Shown here: positions 5,795 to 9,599 of the stretch, one piece after another
Layout: each line of letters starts with the position of its first letter
Position numbering within the stretch: the first letter of the stretch is position 1
Source of the DNA: Desulfurococcales archaeon
Lineage (GTDB): Archaea > Thermoproteota > Thermoprotei_A > Sulfolobales > WAQK01
Assembly (NCBI GenBank): GCA_027016915.1
Contig: JALURJ010000239.1
Location: forward strand, 1 to 9,599
Length of the DNA stretch: 9,599 nt
Reading direction: 5' to 3'
Translations under genes and position numbers: made by a program
Notes under the pieces: generated by a model
The model's input: the letters and a program-made list of their open reading frames with translations, nothing else
Databases searched by the model: none
What the model was told of the DNA's origin: nothing

Positions 5795-7182
5795 GGACGA
5801 AGATCGTCGCAACCCTGGGCCCCTCCTCCGCTGATGCAGGGGTAGTAGCCAGCATGATCGAGGAGGGTGCGGAAGCCTTCAGGATAAACTTCTCCCACGG
5901 CGACCTCGATACTTGGAGAAGCTACGTGGAGGCGCTCAGGGAGGCGGAGAGGAGGGTGGGCAAAGAGGTAGCACTAATAGGCGACCTCCCGGGGCCCGGT
6001 ATCAGAATAGGGGGGTTACCCAAGCCCGTGGAATTGGAGGATGGCGCTGAGGCCGAGTTCGTCCTAGCTGCGGAGGCCAGGCAGGGCTCGGCCAGCATCC
6101 CCGTGCCTGAACAAGCCTTCTTCTCGACACTGGAGCCCGGCGACATAGTGGTGATCGACGACGGCAAGCTCGTGCTACGCATACTTAGCGTCAACTCTGG
6201 AAGGGCAAGGGCCAAGGTGCTCGCTGGCGGCAGGCTCCTACCCCGGAAATCCGTGACCGTGAAGGGTAAGGAGCCTCCTCTGCCTTCACTCACGGAGAAG
6301 GATCTCAAAAACGTTGAATTAGCCGTAAAGCTGGGGTTCGACTACTTGGCGCTAAGCTTTGTGAGGGGGCCGGACGCGGTAGAGCAGCTGAGGGGGGTTC
6401 TAAGAGTCCTGGGGGCGGAGGACATAGGCGTGCTGGCTAAGATCGAGACTAGGAGCGGCGTGGAAAACGTGGAGGACGTAGCAAGGGCTGCTGACGGCGT
6501 CATAATAGCGAGGGGCGACATGGGTATGCACTACAACCTGGAGGAGATACCGAGCCTCCAGAAAAGACTGGTGGAGAAGGTGAGGTTACTCAGAAAACCC
6601 GTCATAGTTGCTACACAGTTTCTCGAGACCATGAGGGAGAACCCTGTGCCTACGAGGAGCGAGGTGATGGACGTTTACAACGCTGTGCTCAGCGGCGTGG
6701 ACGGCCTAATGGTTACAGCTGAGACGGCCATAGGCAGATACCCTGTAGAGTGCATCAAGTGGCTCAGAAGAATAATAGAGAGAGCCGAGAAGGAGCATCA
6801 GCCACCCCTCAGGAGGGCGGGAGGGCCTCTCCCCGAACGCTTCGCCCACGGCGTGGTCATACTGGCTGAGAGCATAGGCGCTAAGATGGTGGTATACACC
6901 AGGGGAGGAAACACACCCCGCAGGATAGCCTCCCATAGACCCACGGTCCCGGTATACGCTGGCTCAGCCAACCCCCGGACCAGGAGGAAGATGAGGCTAT
7001 ACTGGGGCATAGAGCCTGTAACCGTGTCGCCCAGCAACCCCGACAACTACGACGAGGGGCTCGAGGAGACACTTAAAGAGGCCAGGACTGCAGGCTACGT
7101 CAAGCAGGGGGACATAGTGGTGCTAACCTACGGCCTCAGGGAGGGGACGAGCCACACCATAAGAATCCAGAGGATCGCCTAA
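5791..7182 (+). CDS. pyk: Pyruvate kinase
   Basis: Pyruvate kinase transfers the phosphate of phosphoenolpyruvate to ADP, giving pyruvate and ATP in glycolysis and the Entner-Doudoroff pathway. Its 463 residues match archaeal enzymes. The barrel carries RINFSHG (31-37; R31, N33, S35), DLPGPGIRIG (65-74; D65, R72), AKIE (216-219; catalytic K217 and metal ligand E219), ARGD (240-243; metal ligand D243) and ATQ (274-276; T275), followed by TAETAIGRYP. The lid (B) domain is about residues 76-157. The C-terminal domain starts near 340 and lacks a recognisable fructose-1,6-bisphosphate site, as expected in archaea. Position 70 is Gly where Glu or Lys sits in most enzymes, and L66/I73 are as in K+-independent forms. 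The GTG start overlaps the stop of the ATPase gene by four bases, so expression is probably coupled and shares its promoter. All catalytic residues are present. Confidence 0.95.
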   Translation: MRTKIVATLGPSSADAGVVASMIEEGAEAFRINFSHGDLDTWRSYVEALREAERRVGKEVALIGDLPGPGIRIGGLPKPVELEDGAEAEFVLAAEARQGSASIPVPEQAFFSTLEPGDIVVIDDGKLVLRILSVNSGRARAKVLAGGRLLPRKSVTVKGKEPPLPSLTEKDLKNVELAVKLGFDYLALSFVRGPDAVEQLRGVLRVLGAEDIGVLAKIETRSGVENVEDVARAADGVIIARGDMGMHYNLEEIPSLQKRLVEKVRLLRKPVIVATQFLETMRENPVPTRSEVMDVYNAVLSGVDGLMVTAETAIGRYPVECIKWLRRIIERAEKEHQPPLRRAGGPLPERFAHGVVILAESIGAKMVVYTRGGNTPRRIASHRPTVPVYAGSANPRTRRKMRLYWGIEPVTVSPSNPDNYDEGLEETLKEARTAGYVKQGDIVVLTYGLREGTSHTIRIQRIA

Positions 7183-7197
7183 ACCGGCAACAGAGAG

Positions 7198-7208
7198 TAA
7201 AAATAAAA
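7198..7208 (+). promoter_or_regulatory. Possible TATA element for the tRNA gene
   Basis: TAAAAATAAAA is the only AT-rich block between pyruvate kinase and the tRNA, centred about 36 bases before the first base of the mature tRNA. It would start transcription a few bases upstream of the 5' end, which RNase P would trim. The rest of the 56-base gap shows nothing else. Confidence 0.4.
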
Positions 7209-7238
7209 CCCTGAAAACCAGTACACACTAATCCGAGA

Positions 7239-7349
7239 GCCGCCGTAGCTCAGCCCGGTAGAGCGCCGGCCTCGTAACGGTCCTGGCCAGCAGATCCGAG
7301 GTCGTGGGAGAGCCGGTGGTCGCGGGTTCGAATCCCGCCGGCGGCTCCA
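7239..7349 (+). tRNA. tRNA-Thr (anticodon CGT) with intron
   Basis: The 5' acceptor strand GCCGCCG (7239-7245) pairs with CGGCGGC (7339-7345). The D stem is GCTC/GAGC (7248-7251, 7261-7264) with GG in the loop. The anticodon stem is CCGGC (7266-7270) with GCCGG (7312-7316), and the T arm is GCGGG-TTCGAAT-CCCGC. The anticodon at 7272-7275 region reads C-G-T at 7273-7275 within loop CTCGTA plus A38, so it reads ACG threonine codons. Base 73 is T (7346), the usual archaeal tRNA-Thr discriminator, and CCA is encoded at 7347-7349. The exons are 38 and 39 bases, giving a 77-base mature tRNA including CCA. The gene lies between pyruvate kinase and the Bat-type regulator; no partial copy of its 3' end that would mark an integrated element is seen in the window. 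Confidence 0.95.
7277..7310 (+). other. tRNA intron (34 bases, position 37/38) with bulge-helix-bulge
   Basis: The intron follows the archaeal rule of insertion one base after the anticodon. Loop bases CTCG (7271-7274) pair with TGGG (7305-7308) to form the central four-base helix. TAA (7275-7277) and AGA (7309-7311) are the two three-base bulges, cut after their second base. CGGTC (7278-7282) pairs with GGTCG (7300-7304) beyond the 5' bulge. Cutting at these points gives exactly this intron for the archaeal splicing endonuclease. Confidence 0.88.
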
Positions 7350-7363
7350 CCCACCTTTAAGGA

Positions 7364-7374
7364 TAGATTTATAC
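7364..7374 (+). promoter_or_regulatory. TATA element of the Bat-type regulator gene
   Basis: AGATTTATAC contains the archaeal TTTATA core (7368-7373), centred about 30 bases before the ATG at 7401. Transcription would begin near 7396, giving an almost leaderless mRNA. GGATAG just before it is a plausible purine-rich BRE. Confidence 0.6.
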
Positions 7375-7400
7375 TATTACGGCGTCTTTAGTTATATGGG

Positions 7401-8138
7401 ATGCCAGGCCTTTCAGCTAGAAACCGACTATACCTTCCGGAGGGTATAGAGATACTTAAGCTCACGATCAAGCGATCTAAGAACAGCTTCTTCTCTAAGC
7501 TGAGCGAGAAGGCTTCCACCCAGCTGAACATAGAGATAACCCAGCTTCCTCAGGCCAACAGCTACGTGGTATTCGCCTACTCCTACGGGAAGAACCTGGA
7601 CAGATACATAAATGATCTTTTGCGGACAAACATACTTTTCCGGAGCAAGATTAGGCAGATAAAATACTGGCAGGACAGGTCCCTATACTACATTATTGCG
7701 ATCAAATCCAAATGCGAGTTCTTCAAGCTCGCCGAGGACCACCACATCGCAATTTTGTCCCCCTATGTTTTCGACAGGGGTGTGAGGCAATACATAGCGA
7801 TAGGCGAGGAGGGCAGTATGAAGAGCTACATAGACCACCTGACAAGATACTATGGCCCCGGCAACGTCGAGTTCAGCCGTGTAAACACCATAAATCAGAT
7901 CAACAGGCTGCTCCTAAGGCGGTCGCTGCTAAGCATACTGTTCGACAAGCTTACCGAGAGCGAGCTCAAAGTGCTACGCCTAGCCTACAGGTCCGGGTAC
8001 TTTGACTACCCGCGGAGATCGAACCTGGAGAACCTGGGCGTTAAGCTTAACCTCTCCAAGGTCACCGTAAGTATTCATTTAAGAAAAATACTGAAGAAAG
8101 TGTTCGACGAACTCATGCAGTTCGTGGAGACAAACTAG
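7401..8138 (+). CDS. Bat-type (HTH_10) transcription regulator
   Basis: This 245-residue DNA-binding protein carries the bacterio-opsin-activator type helix-turn-helix at its C-terminus. Residues 184-236 begin LTESELKVLRLAYRSGYFDYPRR and continue with LENLGVKLNLSKVTVSIHLRKILKK, which is the HTH_10 pattern including the GYFD.PRR loop between helices. The N-terminal 180 residues have no PAS or GAF signature that I can see. They resemble the uncharacterised sensor region found in short crenarchaeal Bat-like proteins (AIKSKCEFFKLAEDHHIAILSPYV near 100-123), which may bind a small ligand. A TATA core about 30 bases upstream supports the start at 7401. The region is visibly richer in A and T than its neighbours. 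Because it precedes the KDG aldolase-kinase genes on the same strand, it may control them; this is inference. Confidence 0.85.
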   Translation: MPGLSARNRLYLPEGIEILKLTIKRSKNSFFSKLSEKASTQLNIEITQLPQANSYVVFAYSYGKNLDRYINDLLRTNILFRSKIRQIKYWQDRSLYYIIAIKSKCEFFKLAEDHHIAILSPYVFDRGVRQYIAIGEEGSMKSYIDHLTRYYGPGNVEFSRVNTINQINRLLLRRSLLSILFDKLTESELKVLRLAYRSGYFDYPRRSNLENLGVKLNLSKVTVSIHLRKILKKVFDELMQFVETN

Positions 8139-8269
8139 CCGAGCAGACCATTTGAAACGCTGTTAACACCAATAGCCTCCACAACAATGCTAATAAAACA
8201 ATTTAGATTACGTAGTTAAAAATTCTCTACTTAATGATCTAATGATGCCTAAGAAGTGGGGAGTAAGCC
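8139..8269 (+). promoter_or_regulatory. Leader and promoter region of the KDG aldolase gene
   Basis: This 131-base AT-rich gap has no gene. GTTAAAAATT at 8215-8224 is the best TATA-like element, predicting a start near 8245. GGGGAG at 8258-8263 lies six bases before the ATG at 8270 and is a good ribosome binding site. TAATGAT occurs twice in tandem (8232-8238, 8240-8246) across the predicted start site, and TGTTAACA (8161-8168) is an 8-base palindrome; either could be a regulator site. No terminator with a T-run is visible for the regulator gene. Confidence 0.45.
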
Positions 8270-9211
8270 ATGAGGATATTTGAGGGCTTCAATAGAGGCA
8301 TAATCACTGCGCTTATAACCCCGCTGACCAGGGACCTCGAGGTAAAGATCGATGTCCTGGAGGACCTCGTAGAGTTCCAGCTAAAGAACGGCGTAAAGGG
8401 CTTCTTCGCCCTCGGAACATACGGTGAGGGGATAGCGCTTCACCCCCGAAAACGCAAGTTCTTCACCGAGGCGCTGAGAGAGGTTCTCCCCAGCTCTGTG
8501 CCGCTTATAGTCAATGTTTCTACACCCTCGCTGGAGCTCTCGCTAGAGCTAGCCCTCCACGCAAGGGACGTGGGGTGCTCCGCCATAGCTTCCCTCCCCC
8601 CACTCTACTACAAACCCGACACGGCAGGCATCCTCAGGTTCTTCGACCACCTCTCAAAGGCCGATATACCCCTACTGGTCTACAATAACCCGTCAAAGCA
8701 GGGCTATGACCTCCCCCTAACGGTGTTTGACGCGCTTGTCAAGGCCGTCCCAGCAGTTAGGGGCATTAAGGATTCCAGCGGCTCCCTCGAGAGGCTGCAG
8801 CTCCTTGTCAGGAGCTATAGTAGCGAATGTTTCATAGCCGCTGCCCGGGACTCCTTCATACTCCAGGCCTTCCTGCTCGGCGCCGACGCACACATATGCG
8901 GGCTATGCAATGCTTTCCCTGAGATAGCGGCGGTGTTTGATAGAGTTGCCTCCGGGAACCTCCACCTTTCAGCTGGCATAAAGCTGCAACTACTGATAAC
9001 CACGCTGAGAGATGCGGTCAAGAAGTTCAACGTTGAGAGCCCGGCCATAGTGAAGGAGCTGCTGAGGCTCCGCGGGATAGATGTGGGGGTCCCGATGCCG
9101 CCCATGAGGACTCTAGAGGCAAACGAGGTTGAGGCCCTCAAAAAGAAAATATTGCCAATAATAGAAGAACTACAGGGGCTCCTCGGAAAAAACCTCTTGT
9201 CGCCTCGGTGA
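8270..9211 (+). CDS. DapA/N-acetylneuraminate lyase family aldolase, probable KDG/KDPG aldolase
   Basis: This 313-residue class I aldolase of the DHDPS/NAL superfamily is a TIM barrel that works through a Schiff base. GIKDSSG at 165-171 holds the Schiff-base lysine K167. YNNP (138-141) contains the catalytic Tyr138, and GTYGEG (49-54) has the Thr50 of the proton relay. PPLYYKP (110-116) supplies the third relay tyrosine region. The position of the DHDPS-specific Arg (after YN.PS) is Lys143, so lysine biosynthesis is unlikely. The neighbour downstream is a KDG kinase 12 bases away, so the substrate is probably 2-keto-3-deoxygluconate or its 6-phosphate, cleaved to pyruvate and glyceraldehyde (phosphate). 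It lacks the GTTGLGPSLS and YNYP wording of the Sulfolobus/Thermoproteus KD(P)G aldolases, so it would be a separate lineage. Another 2-keto-3-deoxy sugar acid is possible. GGGGAG before the ATG supports the start. Confidence 0.8.
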   Translation: MRIFEGFNRGIITALITPLTRDLEVKIDVLEDLVEFQLKNGVKGFFALGTYGEGIALHPRKRKFFTEALREVLPSSVPLIVNVSTPSLELSLELALHARDVGCSAIASLPPLYYKPDTAGILRFFDHLSKADIPLLVYNNPSKQGYDLPLTVFDALVKAVPAVRGIKDSSGSLERLQLLVRSYSSECFIAAARDSFILQAFLLGADAHICGLCNAFPEIAAVFDRVASGNLHLSAGIKLQLLITTLRDAVKKFNVESPAIVKELLRLRGIDVGVPMPPMRTLEANEVEALKKKILPIIEELQGLLGKNLLSPR

Positions 9212-9223
9212 GGGGTCAACCCC

Positions 9224-9599
9224 ATGGACCTGGACTTCGTCTCGATCGGGGAAGTTATGGTGCAGCTAAACCCGGTATCACCGGGACCTCTAAGGTATGT
9301 AAAGTACTTCGAGGTGCACGTGGCTGGCTCTGAGTCAAACATGCTTATCGGCCTAACCAAGCTGGGCTTCAAGACAGGGATGATCACAAGGGTCGGGAAC
9401 GACGAGTTCGGCAAACTAATACTGAGCTTTCTCCGAGGGGAGGGCGTCGACACGAGCCGTGTAAAGGTCACGGACGGAGCCCCCACAGGCGTCTATTTCA
9501 TCCAGCGCCACTTCCCAGTACCCGGGAAGTCGACAGTGTTCTACTATAGGCACGGCTCGGCGGCCAGCATGTTGTCGCCTGAAGATATAGATGAGGAAT
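9224..9599 (+). CDS. kdgK: 2-keto-3-deoxygluconate kinase, PfkB family (3' end outside the window)
   Basis: This is the first 125 codons of a PfkB/ribokinase-family sugar kinase that phosphorylates KDG to KDPG with ATP, the entry to the semi-phosphorylative Entner-Doudoroff branch. The similarity to the Sulfolobus KDG kinase is strong: GPLRYVKYFEVHVAGSESN at 21-39 forms the substrate pocket, RVGNDEFG is the first PfkB signature region, GVYFIQR and FYYRHGSAAS carry the tyrosines and arginine that hold the sugar acid, and LSPEDID follows. The catalytic DTxGAGD of the PfkB C-terminus lies beyond the window. The ATG is 12 bases after the aldolase stop, and GAGGGG at 9210-9215 serves as ribosome binding site, so the two genes form an operon. 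The assignment is firm because the residues specific for KDG are present. Confidence 0.9.
   Translation, partial: MDLDFVSIGEVMVQLNPVSPGPLRYVKYFEVHVAGSESNMLIGLTKLGFKTGMITRVGNDEFGKLILSFLRGEGVDTSRVKVTDGAPTGVYFIQRHFPVPGKSTVFYYRHGSAASMLSPEDIDEE

Noticed and set aside
5922..6308. A 128-codon minus-strand frame inside pyruvate kinase
   Set aside because: Low-complexity Ser/Leu/Pro product opposite a gene with all catalytic residues; no upstream promoter or ribosome site.
7239..7400. Integrated element using the tRNA-Thr as attachment site
   Set aside because: No integrase gene and no second copy of the tRNA 3' end is visible in the window.
8815..9486. A 223-codon open frame on the minus strand across the aldolase and kinase genes
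   Set aside because: Rich in Ser, Pro and Arg with no fold-like pattern. It lies opposite two genes with clear catalytic motifs, so it is a composition shadow.
1..9599. CRISPR array, insertion sequence or toxin-antitoxin pair
   Set aside because: No regularly spaced repeats, no transposase motifs or terminal inverted repeats, and no small paired genes of that kind.

Overview
The window looks like a piece of a hyperthermophilic crenarchaeal chromosome (Thermoproteota, most like Desulfurococcales or Acidilobales; an Aeropyrum-type genome would fit). The reasons are: a tRNA gene with a bulge-helix-bulge intron; archaeal TATA elements about 25-30 bases upstream of several starts; GTG and TTG starts; heavy use of AGG, ATA and CTA codons; an archaeal pyruvate kinase; a Bat-type (HTH_10) regulator; and a sugar kinase very like the Sulfolobus 2-keto-3-deoxygluconate (KDG) kinase. 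The species cannot be fixed from sequence reading alone.

Left part (1-2230): the 3' end of a UbiA/MenA prenyltransferase gene (quinone synthesis) and a small three-helix membrane protein of unknown function. These run tail-to-tail into a minus-strand MFS transporter, and the two stop codons share one CTAG. The MFS frame continues past its only usable start codon into clearly homologous N-terminal sequence, so its 5' end appears shifted or unusual.

Middle part (2186-7182): a TATA-rich divergent promoter starts a rightward series. First is a purine phosphoribosyltransferase with a C-terminal winged-helix-like extension. Next is a DUF885-type protein that has lost the histidines of the expected metal site. 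Then comes a small two-helix membrane protein with a Lys/Glu-rich coiled-coil tail. After a long inverted repeat that looks like an operator, a KaiC/RadA-like ATPase and pyruvate kinase follow as an overlapping (GTGA) pair.

Right part (7183-9599): an intron-containing tRNA-Thr(CGT), a Bat-type transcription regulator, then a DapA-family aldolase and the start of a KDG kinase in one operon. Pyruvate kinase, KDG aldolase and KDG kinase together form the lower branch of the archaeal branched Entner-Doudoroff pathway. In it, KDG is phosphorylated to KDPG, cleaved to pyruvate and a triose, and phosphoenolpyruvate is converted to pyruvate. The Bat regulator directly upstream is a natural candidate controller of the aldolase-kinase pair, but that is inference from position.

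There is no CRISPR array, insertion sequence or clear integrated element. The most interesting observations are the symmetric operator-like palindrome before the KaiC-like/pyruvate kinase pair, the apparently inactivated DUF885 protein, the missing start of the MFS gene, and the regulator plus KDG operon.
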